Shown piece by piece: positions 33,468-43,140 of a stretch of 64,000 nt of DNA. The notes below the pieces were generated by a model, which had not been told where the DNA came from, searched no databases, and saw only the letters and a list, made by a program, of their open reading frames with translations. The stretch is from an uncultured Lachnospiraceae bacterium (lineage in GTDB: Bacteria > Bacillota > Clostridia > Lachnospirales > Lachnospiraceae). Position 1 is the stretch's first letter. The number at the start of each line of letters is the position of its first letter. The stretch covers positions 1 to 64,000 of the forward strand of contig URPH01000009.1 in NCBI GenBank assembly GCA_900549665.1, read 5' to 3'. The position numbers and the translations under genes were made by a program.

Positions 33468-34613
33468 ATGCACTATACAGATCAGACCAGTCAACAAAAA
33501 CAACCAAATCAACCAGCTAAACCAAATCCGTCAAATCAGCCAAGCCATGAGATCATCCGGATCAATCCCGAACTGAACATGCGCTACAGCCAGATTCAGC
33601 TTGATCATCCCACCTACAATCCGCCGCACTGGCACGAGAGTATTGAAATCATATATATATATGAAGGATCTTTGTTGTCTTTTGTAGGGGATAGGCAGGA
33701 CAAGCTTTTGAGCAATGATTTCTGTATTGTGGATAGAAATGTGGTTCATGCGACCTATACTTCTGAAAATATCAAGTATCTACTGATTCAAATTCCGTAT
33801 ATTTTTTTGAAACAGTACGTTCTGGATATGGATAGGACCAGAATTCCGTATGTATGTAGCAATATGCAAAATCATATTACGCATCAGGCAGAAATGTCAT
33901 CCTTATTAAATAAGCTTTATCTTCTATGTCAGAAATACTCAGATGCAGATATACATGTTTACAGGTACGAAAACCAAAATCTGGATAATAACCAAGTCAC
34001 TGACAACAGCGCAGCCGACAACAACACAACCATCAACAGCGCAACCGGCAGCAACACAACCATCAACAGCGCAACGATCAACAACGCAACCATCAACAAC
34101 ACAACCGGCAACAACACAACCATCAGCAACGAAACCAACACCGTCACTCCCCGGGCAAAGAAAAGCTGCAAACTGACCTACTACAGTCTTCTCTTTCCCT
34201 TTTTAGATATTCTGTTTTGCAATTACTCAACACTGATTTCAGAAGAAGAAGCTATCAATAGTCAGAAATATATGGAACGTCTCGCCTGTATTGCCGATTA
34301 TGTAGATGAACATTATAAAGAGCCGATTACGCTCCAGCAGGGAGCCGGCCTTTTAGCATTAAACCCGGAATATTTTTCACGTTTTTTCAAAAAATATATG
34401 GGCGTCACTTTTATGGATTACGTGTATGCAATCCGGCTAAAAGCAGCCGCCCATGAAATATTAAATACGGATTTAACTATTCAGACCATTATGGAAAATA
34501 ACGGATTTACCAATCCCAAGCACTTTAATAAGATCTTTTTCGAGAAATACGGCGTAACAGCATCGGTTTTTCGAAAGAACCGGCATAAAGATAATGCCAC
34601 AGAGCAATTGTGA
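33468..34613 (+). CDS. AraC-family regulator with N-terminal cupin and Asn/Thr repeat linker
   Basis: A 381-aa transcription factor. A Gln/Pro/Asn-rich start (1-28) is followed by a cupin-type sensor domain (about 40-140: HWHESIEIIYIYEGS). A linker at residues 179-223 is made of nine pentapeptide repeats of the NNTT type. A C-terminal double helix-turn-helix (about 280-375: ITLQQGAGLLALNPEYFSRF, then TIMENNGFTNPKHFNKIF) is complete. GGAGG lies before the ATG. It converges with, and overlaps by 89 bp, the MATE gene; control of that pump is plausible but not shown. Confidence 0.88.
   Translation: MHYTDQTSQQKQPNQPAKPNPSNQPSHEIIRINPELNMRYSQIQLDHPTYNPPHWHESIEIIYIYEGSLLSFVGDRQDKLLSNDFCIVDRNVVHATYTSENIKYLLIQIPYIFLKQYVLDMDRTRIPYVCSNMQNHITHQAEMSSLLNKLYLLCQKYSDADIHVYRYENQNLDNNQVTDNSAADNNTTINSATGSNTTINSATINNATINNTTGNNTTISNETNTVTPRAKKSCKLTYYSLLFPFLDILFCNYSTLISEEEAINSQKYMERLACIADYVDEHYKEPITLQQGAGLLALNPEYFSRFFKKYMGVTFMDYVYAIRLKAAAHEILNTDLTIQTIMENNGFTNPKHFNKIFFEKYGVTASVFRKNRHKDNATEQL
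34002..34136 (+). repeat. In-frame 15-bp tandem repeat inside the AraC gene (9 units)
   Basis: Nine consecutive 15-bp units such as ATCAACAACGCAACC encode pentapeptides INSAT, GSNTT, INNAT and INNTT. As the unit is five codons, gain or loss of units keeps the frame and changes only the linker length between sensor and DNA-binding domains. Confidence 0.9.
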
Positions 34614-35970
34614 CCGGAACGCAGCAGATGATCCAGGTGATCGGTTCGCTATAACAAATGGCTGTGTATCCAAACGGTTTTACAAAGAAAGCTACGGTTA
34701 TTATTTTTCCGAGCATTTCAAAAATACTTGCAACTAATGTAAATCCATTGTGGGAAATGCCCTGCAATGCATTGCGGAACAAAAGCAGTGCAGACAATGC
34801 ATAATAATACGGAAGATTGATGCGTAGATATCGGACTGCAATATCAATAATTCCCTGATCAACATTTCCTGTGATCATCCGCACCAGATACGGTCCAAAC
34901 AGATATACGATCAAGGTTGCAATCGTTGACCAGACAAGCATTACCGCACAGCTGATCGTTACTCCATTTTTAATACGATCGTTAAATCCTGCCCCATAAT
35001 TCTGGCTGGTAAAGGTGGCAAGCGCACCGGCCACGGTAGATCCGGGCATCATAAACAATTCTGAAATCTTTCTCGCTGTAATGTGTGCAGCAACCACGTC
35101 TGTTCCAAGGCCATTGATACCGATTTGTAAGATCAGACTTCCGATATTTACAATTGTATACATAAGTGCCATGGATGAGCCATAGGAAATCAGCTTCCGG
35201 TAATACTCCTTCTGCACTACGAAATCTTCTTTATGCGGTATCAGTTCGCGGCACTTTACTGCAATATAGCCAAAACACAAAGCAGCCGAAACAGCCTGCG
35301 CCAAAACGGTTGCATATGCAGCGCCGGCTATTCCCCATCCAAATCCTTTGATAAACAAAATATCCAGAAAGATATTTAAAAAGGAGGATATTGTCAAAAA
35401 TAATAACGGTGTCTTGCTGTTGCCAACGGATCTCAATACGGATGAAAGCAGATTGTACGCAACATTGACAACCAGACCAACTGTAATGATCATAATATAA
35501 GTATAAGCATCATCAAACAGTGTATCAGACACATGAATGGCTCTCATGATCGGTTTCATAAAAACCGCGCTTGCCACACTTAAAATTCCTGCCGATGCAA
35601 AGGATAACACAACCGATGCGGCAATACCTTTTTTCAGGCTTTTCTCATCATTGCTTCCAAAGTATTGGGACAGAAGGATGGAAAAACCACTGGTAAGTCC
35701 AAAACAAAAAACAGTCAATACTCCGTAAATCGTGCTGACCGAGCCAACTGCAGACAATGCATGATCGCCTAAAATATGTCCTACGATCGCAGTATCTGCA
35801 AGATTATAAAATTGTTGGAATAAATTACTCAGAAAGAGCGGGATTGCAAAAAACAGGATTGCTTTTGCGCAGGAGCCTGTTGTCATATCCATCTGCATCT
35901 GTCCACTTTTCTGTCCACTTTTCTGTCCGTTTTTCTGTTCACTTTTCTTTATCATCTTAATTGCTTCCAT
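34525..35970 (-). CDS. MATE-family efflux transporter (first copy)
   Basis: A 481-aa transporter with about 12 membrane helices, which exports cationic drugs or metabolites using a Na+ or H+ gradient. DMTTGSCAKAILFFAIPLFL and NLFQQFYNLADTAIVG are the first-helix MATE signatures, and MPGSTVAGALATFTSQNYGAG starts the second half. The N terminus has a short repeat (KSGQ units, from 12-bp DNA repeats). The last 89 bp overlap the convergent AraC gene. It is framed with AraC by the inverted long repeats, and is divergent from a second MATE gene. Confidence 0.92.
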   Translation of the reverse strand: MEAIKMIKKSEQKNGQKSGQKSGQMQMDMTTGSCAKAILFFAIPLFLSNLFQQFYNLADTAIVGHILGDHALSAVGSVSTIYGVLTVFCFGLTSGFSILLSQYFGSNDEKSLKKGIAASVVLSFASAGILSVASAVFMKPIMRAIHVSDTLFDDAYTYIMIITVGLVVNVAYNLLSSVLRSVGNSKTPLLFLTISSFLNIFLDILFIKGFGWGIAGAAYATVLAQAVSAALCFGYIAVKCRELIPHKEDFVVQKEYYRKLISYGSSMALMYTIVNIGSLILQIGINGLGTDVVAAHITARKISELFMMPGSTVAGALATFTSQNYGAGFNDRIKNGVTISCAVMLVWSTIATLIVYLFGPYLVRMITGNVDQGIIDIAVRYLRINLPYYYALSALLLFRNALQGISHNGFTLVASIFEMLGKIITVAFFVKPFGYTAICYSEPITWIICCVPVTIALWHYLYAGSFEKPMLLRRISRKRSY

Positions 35971-36007
35971 TGTTTTTCCTCCTTCTTACATCTTTCTATC
36001 ATTATGC

Positions 36008-36127
36008 TGATATCAGGGTCAAAAGGTCAAAAAGTCGTTCGTGCTTGCACGATAAGACTTTTGAACTTGGGACCCGCCAAACATGAGAAAGTAGCGATTT
36101 ACGCAGTAAATCTGCGAATTTCGAATG
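36008..36127 (+). repeat. Long palindromic element, copy B (right of the AraC-MATE pair)
   Basis: TGATATCAGGG, then GTCAAAAAGTCGTTCGTGC-TT-GCACGATAAGACTTTTGAAC (an imperfect hairpin), then TTGGGACCCGCCAAACATG and AGTAGCGATTTACGCAGTAAATC to TTTCGAATG. It is an inverted match to 33217-33364. Confidence 0.85.
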
Positions 36128-36132
36128 TTTGA

Positions 36133-36226
36133 GAATTGCGAAAGCTGCTTTGCAGCGGAGCAATTCGTGGATATCAGCGTGTGTATATCAGCGCGTGTAT
36201 ATCAGGGCGTAGATATCAGGGTCAAT
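36133..36226 (+). repeat. Hairpin followed by four 14-bp ATATCAG units
   Basis: GAATTGC (36133-36139) pairs with GCAATTC (36160-36166), with an inner GCTGC/GCAGC pair. Next are four 14-bp units starting ATATCAG at 36171, 36185, 36199 and 36213. The last (ATATCAGGGTCAAT) recreates the end of the dispersed element. Together with 36008-36127 this fills the gap between the two MATE genes. Confidence 0.65.
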
Positions 36227-36516
36227 CCGCTCTGCATGTGTATTCTGCATGTGTGTTTTTCATTTACCGTGGTTCATTGTAACAACTTCCAATGGTTAAA
36301 AACAGATATTTATTTGACGATTTTTATGGACAATTTTGACTTTTTTCATTTATTTAAAATAAAATCAAAAGATCGCTTGACAAAGTGCATACTCATGTTA
36401 TAAATCTATTGAAAATACGAATCCGATCAGTCCGATAAAGACTAAAAATATAACACAGGCAACAGCGTAGCAACAACATGCGTAACAGCGAGGCAACAGC
36501 ATATACAATAACATGC

Positions 36517-36612
36517 GCAGCAACATACGCAATAGCATGGGAAACAGCATACGCAACAGTATGCGCAACAGCATACGCAACACCCCGCGCAACAGCATAC
36601 GCAACTCCCCGC
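36517..36612. repeat. 12-bp tandem array (GCAACAGCATAC x 8)
   Basis: Eight in-phase 12-bp units with looser copies on either side, upstream of the second MATE gene. The rest of 36227-36757 is AT-rich and A-rich leader DNA with no gene I can support. Confidence 0.8.
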
Positions 36613-36757
36613 ACAACAGCGTGATATGCAACACCAACAAATATCAGCAGTCCGCTCAATATATCGCTCGATATACGCTCAATATATACAGCAAAAAGCA
36701 AAAATAAAAAAGGATAAAAAGAAAAAGAAGAAAAGAAGAAAAAAGGAAAGATTTAAA

Positions 36758-38146
36758 ATGACATCCGAAATCGCAACAACAATGAAAAAAACAACCGATA
36801 AAAACGTAACTGACATGACCACCGGCAGTCCTGCAAGACATATTTTATTTTTTTCTCTTCCACTGCTTGTCGGAAATCTGTTCCAGCAATTATACAATAT
36901 GGTAGATTCGATCGTAGTGGGCAATTTTGTCGGTAAAGAGGCGGTTGCAGCAGTCGGCACCTGCGGCTCCATGAGTTTTTTATTTTTCTCATTAAGCTCC
37001 GGTCTCGCCATCGGTATCGGCATCATCGTTTCGCAGTATTTTGGTGCCAGAGATGAAATAAATGTCCGTAATACCATTGCGAATTCTTTTTACGTACTGA
37101 TTTCAACTTCCATTGTCGTAAGTATCATCGGATATCTGACGGCCCCTGCCCTGCTCAGGCTTTTGGCAACACCTGACAATATCATTGCCGATTCCATTCT
37201 TTATATGAGAACAACCTGTATCGGCATTATCGGCATTGCCCTTTACAACGGTATATCAGCTATATTAAGAGCATTGGGAGATTCCCGGACTCCTCTGTAT
37301 TTCCTGATTGTGGCAAGTATCATCAATGTTGTATTGGATCTGGTCTTTGTCCTGATTTTCAGATGGGGTGTTTTCGGCGTAGCCTTTGCTACCATCATTG
37401 CTCAGATTGTTTCAGCGGTCACATGCCTGATTTATGCCTACAAAAAGGTTTCTTATTTCCGCCTGACCAGAGAAGAACTGCAGCCTCAGAAAAACATAAT
37501 CATCCAGTCTTTCAAGCTGGGAATACCGGTTGCCTTCCAGAATTCCATGATCGCAATATCCTGCATGGCACTTCAGGGCGTTGTCAACTCCTTTGGTGAC
37601 ACCATCATGGCAGCCTACACCATTACCGGTCGAATTGAGCAGATTGTACAACAGCCTTACGGTTCCCTTGCCATGGCTGTTACTACATATACCGGACAAA
37701 ATGTTGGTGCGGGCAAATATGACCGTGTAAAAAGCGGTTTCCGGCAGTCCACACTTATGGTGCTCGTATTCAGTCTGGCTCTCATTCCGGTCTTTTATCT
37801 GCTCGGAAAACCCATTGTTGAGATCTTTTTAAAGGATCCCGATGTCATAAGCGTCGCAGCCGATTCCTTAAAAATTACCAGCCTCTGCTATTTTGCCCTT
37901 GGCATGATCTATGTTCCGCGAGCACTTTTAAATGGCTGTGGTGACGCAGGCTTTGCAATGATCAACGGACTGACGGAGGTGCTGTGCCGTATTTTGCTGG
38001 CACCGTTACTGTGCCATATTCCATTCCTCGGCTTCTGGGGCATCTGGGTAACAACAGGCCTGACATGGATCATCACCTCATTAGTCTGTGTTGCCAGATA
38101 CTTTCAGGGTAAATATTTAAAACATTCCGATTCTATGTTAAAATAA
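36758..38146 (+). CDS. MATE-family efflux transporter (second copy)
   Basis: A 462-aa, roughly 12-helix MATE exporter. DMTTGSPARHILFFSLPLLV and NLFQQLYNMVDSIVVGNFVG are the family start, and AMAVTTYTGQNVGAGKYDRVK begins the second half. It is homologous to the MATE protein at 34525-35970 but clearly diverged, so not a recent duplicate. A reading frame extends upstream to 36626 through the repeat DNA, but the ATG at 36758 has AAAGGA 10 nt before it and starts where the family does. Confidence 0.92.
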   Translation: MTSEIATTMKKTTDKNVTDMTTGSPARHILFFSLPLLVGNLFQQLYNMVDSIVVGNFVGKEAVAAVGTCGSMSFLFFSLSSGLAIGIGIIVSQYFGARDEINVRNTIANSFYVLISTSIVVSIIGYLTAPALLRLLATPDNIIADSILYMRTTCIGIIGIALYNGISAILRALGDSRTPLYFLIVASIINVVLDLVFVLIFRWGVFGVAFATIIAQIVSAVTCLIYAYKKVSYFRLTREELQPQKNIIIQSFKLGIPVAFQNSMIAISCMALQGVVNSFGDTIMAAYTITGRIEQIVQQPYGSLAMAVTTYTGQNVGAGKYDRVKSGFRQSTLMVLVFSLALIPVFYLLGKPIVEIFLKDPDVISVAADSLKITSLCYFALGMIYVPRALLNGCGDAGFAMINGLTEVLCRILLAPLLCHIPFLGFWGIWVTTGLTWIITSLVCVARYFQGKYLKHSDSMLK

Positions 38147-38200
38147 AAAGCAACGTATATGAGCAAAACGATACACACTGTATTTTAAAGGGGATTTTTT

Positions 38201-39139
38201 GTGAAGCGAAGGATTTTTAACATCATCCAGATCGGAGACAAAAGTAATCAGTTCAGCCGTTTTTTTGATATCTTTATTACGGTTGTCATTCTGTTAAATA
38301 TTCTGACTACTTTTTTACAGACATTTACCGAATTGTCGGCATTTACACCCCTGTTCCACATCATAGAATGTATCACACTGGCAATTTTCTGTGTGGAATA
38401 CATTCTCAGATGCTGGACTGCTGATTATCTCTACCCTGATTTAAGCCGGGCTCGTGCCAGGCTTCGTTTTGTTTTATCCTTTGATGGCATTATTGACATC
38501 CTGACGATCATCCCGCTCTTCTTCTTATCCGGCTTTGTCATCTTCCGTATGCTGCGGGTTGCCAGAATCTTCCATCTGTTCCGCCTGAATGCCAAATATG
38601 ATTCGTTCAATGTCATCACAACCGTATTGTACGAAAAAAGAAATCAGATCATGTCTTCTGTATTTATCGTAGTTATCCTGATGCTCGCAAGCAGCCTGTG
38701 CATGTACAGTGTCGAACATGAGGCACAGCCTCTGGTATTCCGCAATGCGTTCAGCGGCATCTGGTGGAGCATGTCCACACTTCTTACCGTTGGATACGGC
38801 GACATTTATCCGGTTACCATCCTCGGAAAAATCATGGCCATCATCATAGCTTATCTCGGTGTGGGGGCTGTGGCAATACCAACCGGTATCATCAGTGCCG
38901 GTTTTGTAGAGCAATATCAGCGAAACAGCAGTATCTCATCTCTGAAGGATACGGATATCAAGGAAATTGCTGAAATACCGGTCGATCAGCGATATGCCGG
39001 TAAAACAGTCGAGGAAGTTGAGGATTCTGAACAGATCACGATTTATCTCATCCTGCGGGACGGGCTGTCTATTCTTCCACAGCGTGATACCGTTTTAGCA
39101 TTAAAAGATATCATCATCATCCATGAATCCTCAAAATAA
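38201..39139 (+). CDS. Voltage-gated potassium channel
   Basis: A 312-aa six-helix Kv-type channel. S1-S3 occupy about residues 25-120. S4 is the Arg-spaced FRMLRVARIFHLFRLN. The pore has the selectivity filter TVGYGD (about residue 202), followed by S6. After residue 230 comes a soluble tail with a TrkA-C-like part (SLKDTDIKEI..., ILRDGLSILPQRDTVL, KDIIIIHES). It probably controls membrane potential or K+ leak. The start is GTG, with GGGGAT upstream. Its end is 9 bp from the convergent hybrid kinase gene. Confidence 0.9.
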   Translation: MKRRIFNIIQIGDKSNQFSRFFDIFITVVILLNILTTFLQTFTELSAFTPLFHIIECITLAIFCVEYILRCWTADYLYPDLSRARARLRFVLSFDGIIDILTIIPLFFLSGFVIFRMLRVARIFHLFRLNAKYDSFNVITTVLYEKRNQIMSSVFIVVILMLASSLCMYSVEHEAQPLVFRNAFSGIWWSMSTLLTVGYGDIYPVTILGKIMAIIIAYLGVGAVAIPTGIISAGFVEQYQRNSSISSLKDTDIKEIAEIPVDQRYAGKTVEEVEDSEQITIYLILRDGLSILPQRDTVLALKDIIIIHESSK

Positions 39140-39148
39140 AACATCATC

Positions 39149-42100
39149 CTACAGCTCAACACTCTTTCTGGCATCAAAATCATCATCTGCCCAGATCTTT
39201 GCCAACAGCCTTTTCAGTTGTTTTGTATCAACCGGTTTGGAAAGATGAGCGTTCATACCACTTGTTAAGGACCGTCTGATATCCTCATCAAATGCATTGG
39301 CACTCATGGCAACGATCGGCACCTTCCAGCTGTCCGCACGATCAAGTTTACGAATCTGGCCGGTTGCCTCAAGACCATCCATAACCGGCATCTGAATATC
39401 CATCAGGATCAGATCATAATATCCAGCCTCAGAAGCTTTTACCCTGTCGACTGCTTCTTTTCCATTATGTGCCTCATCCACAAGCATTCCCTCATTTTCC
39501 AGAATCGTCTTGATAATTTCCATATTGAGTTCGTTGTCCTCAGCTATGAGCACACGTTTGCCCGAAAGTTCCACCGACAGATTCTTCCCGGTATCCTTAT
39601 CCTTTTGATCTGACAGACGGGAAAGTCTCAACACAAAAGAAAAAGTACTCCCTTTATTGGGACTGCTTTCAAGCTGAATTTCCGAATCCATCATATGTAC
39701 CAGACGGCTGCTGATAGCAAGTCCCAGTCCGGTTCCCTGCTTTCTTGCATTTTCCGAATCATCTGCCTGTTCAAATCTTTGGAATATCAGCTTCTGATTT
39801 TCCAAAGCTATTCCGATACCGTTATCCTTCACTTCAAAATATAATTCCGACTTTTCATCTGTTCCCGGCGTTTCTATCACAGTAAGCTTCACTTGCCCTT
39901 TTACATCCGAATATTTGACTGCATTGCTTAAGAAATTAACCAAAACCTGATTGATGCGCAGGCTGTCACAGATAAACCAATCATGGACCAGTCGGATATC
40001 CTGCTCATAGACAATCTGTTTTTCGCGGATTTTGGACTCGATGATGGACTGCAGATCCTGTAAAACAGCTTTGAGATCACATGGCTTTTCTATCAGCTTC
40101 ATCTTGCCGCTCTCGATTTTGGACATATCCAGAATATCATTCAAAATCCCCAGCAAATAGTTGGATGCACCATCAATCTTTTTTAAACATTCCAGACGTT
40201 TTTCCTCCGTCTGCCCTTCTTTTAAGGCAATTTCCGTCATCCCGATAATACCATTCATCGGGGTACGGATTTCATGGGACATACGTGCCAGAAAATCCGA
40301 TTTGGCACGGGCTGACAGATCATGCTTCTGCATATTAATACGATTCTGGATAATGGAGGTCAGTTCGTCAAAATTTTTGCGTCTGCTTTCATTCTCCAAC
40401 TGACTTTCCGGAATACCGATAAAGAATACACTTCCCGAATATTCCCCGTTATCATGCATACGGAACACCATACCGACCGTGTCTTCCGCATATCTGCCAA
40501 ATAACGTCTCATCCTGCAGCCTTTTCGTGATCGGCTGGGCATTTTGCAGATTTTCGGTCTGAAGGAAATTCTGGTATTCCATTTCAGTACATTGTACAAT
40601 ACCATTCCAATGACGATATGTTTCTGTTTTTTTCCATACATACACACTGCTGCTTACCAGAAGCTCCCGGTCAAACTCTGTAACGACAAGATTGGACAGC
40701 CCATACTGTTCATGCAGTTTTAAGGCAAGCAGATCAAATCCCGCATAAAAATCAGCGCTACGGTCAAACATATTGAATGCAATATTGGTAATACTCATCT
40801 GCCGAAGCTGTGTCAGGGATGTATATTCCTCCAGCACAACACTCTTTTCATCCACGATCCGGCCCTGATATGTCTCATGGTATACACCATCTTTTTCATC
40901 ACTCTTCTGCAACAGGTTCATCGTCCTTTTCACACATCCGATCGCTCCTGCAAAAGACAGCTCCGCATTGGTTTTAACCAGTGCACACAAAAAGTCCAGA
41001 TCCAGATAATCTTCATGGATAAGCGCATGGAATTTCTTATGAACCATACCCATCAGCCCTTTTATATTGGTAATATCCTTAAGCGGATACCAGACCAGGA
41101 TCTTGGCTGCTCCGGCTCTGACATAAACAACATTCTCACAGCCCGCTTCCGTGCCCTTCTCCTTCAGAATCTTGGCAAGCTGCTCCATGATAATATCCGC
41201 AAAAACAAGCCCATATTCTTCATTGATATAGGCAAACTGACAAATATCCAAAAGTGCCAGCACACCCTTCTGACATCCCCGATATCCCTGTTGCAGCTGC
41301 TTCATACCATAGCCAAACCTGTAAAAGCCGGTAATCGGATCATACATTTCCCGGTTCATCTGAGATTCCTCCAAAAGCTTCCTCTCATTGATATTGTGAA
41401 TACAGGCTATAATCTGACTGCGTTCTCCATTTTCATCCATTACAATGCTTCCATGCAGATTGACCCATTTGTATTCCTCTTCCACCGTCTCTCTTAATCT
41501 AAAATCAATGTTGAATTCCCCACTCCCCTCTTTTATTTCCGTAAACACCCTCTGGCGGTCAGCGGGATAAATACAAAGCTCATTTATATATTCCGGATAT
41601 TTCTTACAATTCCAACTGCCATCATGACCATTGCTGTGGATAATTTCCAACACCTGCTCCTTGCAATTGTACGTAAAAAAAGCATCATGCGTACTTTCAA
41701 CTGCCACACGGTATAGTTCTTTTTCCTGTAACAGCTTCTGCTCCGCCAGCTTTTGTGAGTCCGTAAGCTTTTCAACAACATCATGCAGTTCATTGATTTC
41801 TTTAATCCCGGTCGGCTTGAAATTATGGATTTCCTCCACACCGTTACGCACACTTTCAATCAGGGAATAAAACGGTCTGGCAACAGAATGCGCCATTACA
41901 TAAACCAACATTACCGCAATCACCAGACTCCCGGCACTGATTGACAGCATATTCCGGAAAATGCTGTTTTCCGTTCCATAAATGGATTCTTCTGTTATAA
42001 AACCACACAATGCCCATGAAGTTTTATCATAGGGCACAATATTATCATAAAGCTCCAATGGCTTTATGATCGCATAGATATCCTGTTCTCCTGCCTTTGC

Positions 42101-43036
42101 ATCTTTGACCTTGTATAGCTGTTTTCCAAAGGCCGGTGTCATGATACCGCTGCCTCCCGGCTCAAGCACAGAATCACAAAGGGTTCCATATCCCTGCACC
42201 TTTTCATATTTATTATCATCTGTCCGGATGACCAGAGCATAGCCGCCATTGAGATCACCGTTTAAATCTCCGACCGGCATATAAGAGCTTAAAGAGCTCG
42301 TGCTGATCTCAATTCCCATTACACCGTAGACAGCCCCGCCGTATACTAAAGGAACCGAATAAGTGATCCTGCTGCCATCATCCGCCGGATCATCTTCCGG
42401 TACAAACGCCTTTGACCAATAACCCAGCTCTTTCACATCCACATTGATATTTTTCATAGCTATATAATATGGCTGATAGAAAAAATCATCCGCACTGCGC
42501 ACATCCTTTCCTTCAAAGCAAAAATCGGCAGACCATGTATTAGCCGAAAAAGCATTATCCGAAGAAACAGCATTTTCCTTATTTTGCAGATCAGAAGCTC
42601 TTACAAGAAAACCATGATAATCATTTGGCTCCTCTATCGGCTGATGATCGGCAAGAATCAGAAAAAAACCGGATGATATTCCAAACTGTATGTTATCCTT
42701 CATATCGGGAAACGCCAGTTCCAGATACTCCTGCTGCATATCATCATATTCCAGAAAATCCTGAACTGTCATATTCCGTTTTTCCAAAAAGCCATCCAGA
42801 ATCTGATTGAGCCTTGTCACTTCTTTATTAACAGCGTTTTTTTGATCAACCAGATCATTTTCCAAAACCAGACACCTGTTTTCCACCTTATGATTATCAG
42901 CGCTGATAATGTTCTGTTCAATCCCCGTCTTTGTACCGCCAAAAAACAATATAAGGATTGATATCGCTCCCTGTAGAAAAATAATACACAAAACCGGAAT
43001 CAAAAACATAAACAGCAGATTTTTATTTCTTTTCAC
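39149..43036 (-). CDS. Hybrid sensor histidine kinase (Cache-PAS-degenerate GGDEF-HisKA-HATPase-REC)
   Basis: A 1295-aa membrane kinase. Approximate order: TM1 7-33; extracellular double-Cache sensor 38-355; TM2 362-385; HAMP-like coil; PAS 445-553; a GGDEF-like domain from 563 (YDPITGFYRFGYG) whose active-site motif is lost; HisKA with His near 920 (MSHEIRTPMNGIIGM); HATPase with GIGIALENQ and GTGLGLAIS; receiver 1160-1285 with Asp in LMDIQMPVMDG. It starts at GTG with GGGAG upstream. It follows the HPt and REC-HD-GYP genes, implying a phosphorelay. The ligand of the Cache domain is unknown. Confidence 0.9.
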   Translation of the reverse strand: MKRNKNLLFMFLIPVLCIIFLQGAISILILFFGGTKTGIEQNIISADNHKVENRCLVLENDLVDQKNAVNKEVTRLNQILDGFLEKRNMTVQDFLEYDDMQQEYLELAFPDMKDNIQFGISSGFFLILADHQPIEEPNDYHGFLVRASDLQNKENAVSSDNAFSANTWSADFCFEGKDVRSADDFFYQPYYIAMKNINVDVKELGYWSKAFVPEDDPADDGSRITYSVPLVYGGAVYGVMGIEISTSSLSSYMPVGDLNGDLNGGYALVIRTDDNKYEKVQGYGTLCDSVLEPGGSGIMTPAFGKQLYKVKDAKAGEQDIYAIIKPLELYDNIVPYDKTSWALCGFITEESIYGTENSIFRNMLSISAGSLVIAVMLVYVMAHSVARPFYSLIESVRNGVEEIHNFKPTGIKEINELHDVVEKLTDSQKLAEQKLLQEKELYRVAVESTHDAFFTYNCKEQVLEIIHSNGHDGSWNCKKYPEYINELCIYPADRQRVFTEIKEGSGEFNIDFRLRETVEEEYKWVNLHGSIVMDENGERSQIIACIHNINERKLLEESQMNREMYDPITGFYRFGYGMKQLQQGYRGCQKGVLALLDICQFAYINEEYGLVFADIIMEQLAKILKEKGTEAGCENVVYVRAGAAKILVWYPLKDITNIKGLMGMVHKKFHALIHEDYLDLDFLCALVKTNAELSFAGAIGCVKRTMNLLQKSDEKDGVYHETYQGRIVDEKSVVLEEYTSLTQLRQMSITNIAFNMFDRSADFYAGFDLLALKLHEQYGLSNLVVTEFDRELLVSSSVYVWKKTETYRHWNGIVQCTEMEYQNFLQTENLQNAQPITKRLQDETLFGRYAEDTVGMVFRMHDNGEYSGSVFFIGIPESQLENESRRKNFDELTSIIQNRINMQKHDLSARAKSDFLARMSHEIRTPMNGIIGMTEIALKEGQTEEKRLECLKKIDGASNYLLGILNDILDMSKIESGKMKLIEKPCDLKAVLQDLQSIIESKIREKQIVYEQDIRLVHDWFICDSLRINQVLVNFLSNAVKYSDVKGQVKLTVIETPGTDEKSELYFEVKDNGIGIALENQKLIFQRFEQADDSENARKQGTGLGLAISSRLVHMMDSEIQLESSPNKGSTFSFVLRLSRLSDQKDKDTGKNLSVELSGKRVLIAEDNELNMEIIKTILENEGMLVDEAHNGKEAVDRVKASEAGYYDLILMDIQMPVMDGLEATGQIRKLDRADSWKVPIVAMSANAFDEDIRRSLTSGMNAHLSKPVDTKQLKRLLAKIWADDDFDARKSVEL

Positions 43037-43140
43037 AGCTTGTCTCCCTTATAAAAAGATATCCCGAACAATTCCGATTGTCATCTCTTTATCCTTCTGA
43101 ATCCAATCGGTAACGGTATTTTTGATCTTCGCCCTGCTTA

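Noticed and set aside
33217..36127. AraC-MATE segment as a classical transposon
   Set aside because: No transposase or recombinase gene lies inside, and the flanking repeats belong to a family also found singly; kept only as a possible composite or invertible unit.
36393..36701. Minus-strand Ala/Val/Tyr-rich ORFs
   Set aside because: Product of the 12-bp GCAACAGCATAC array with repeated AYAVA-type peptides and no start signals.
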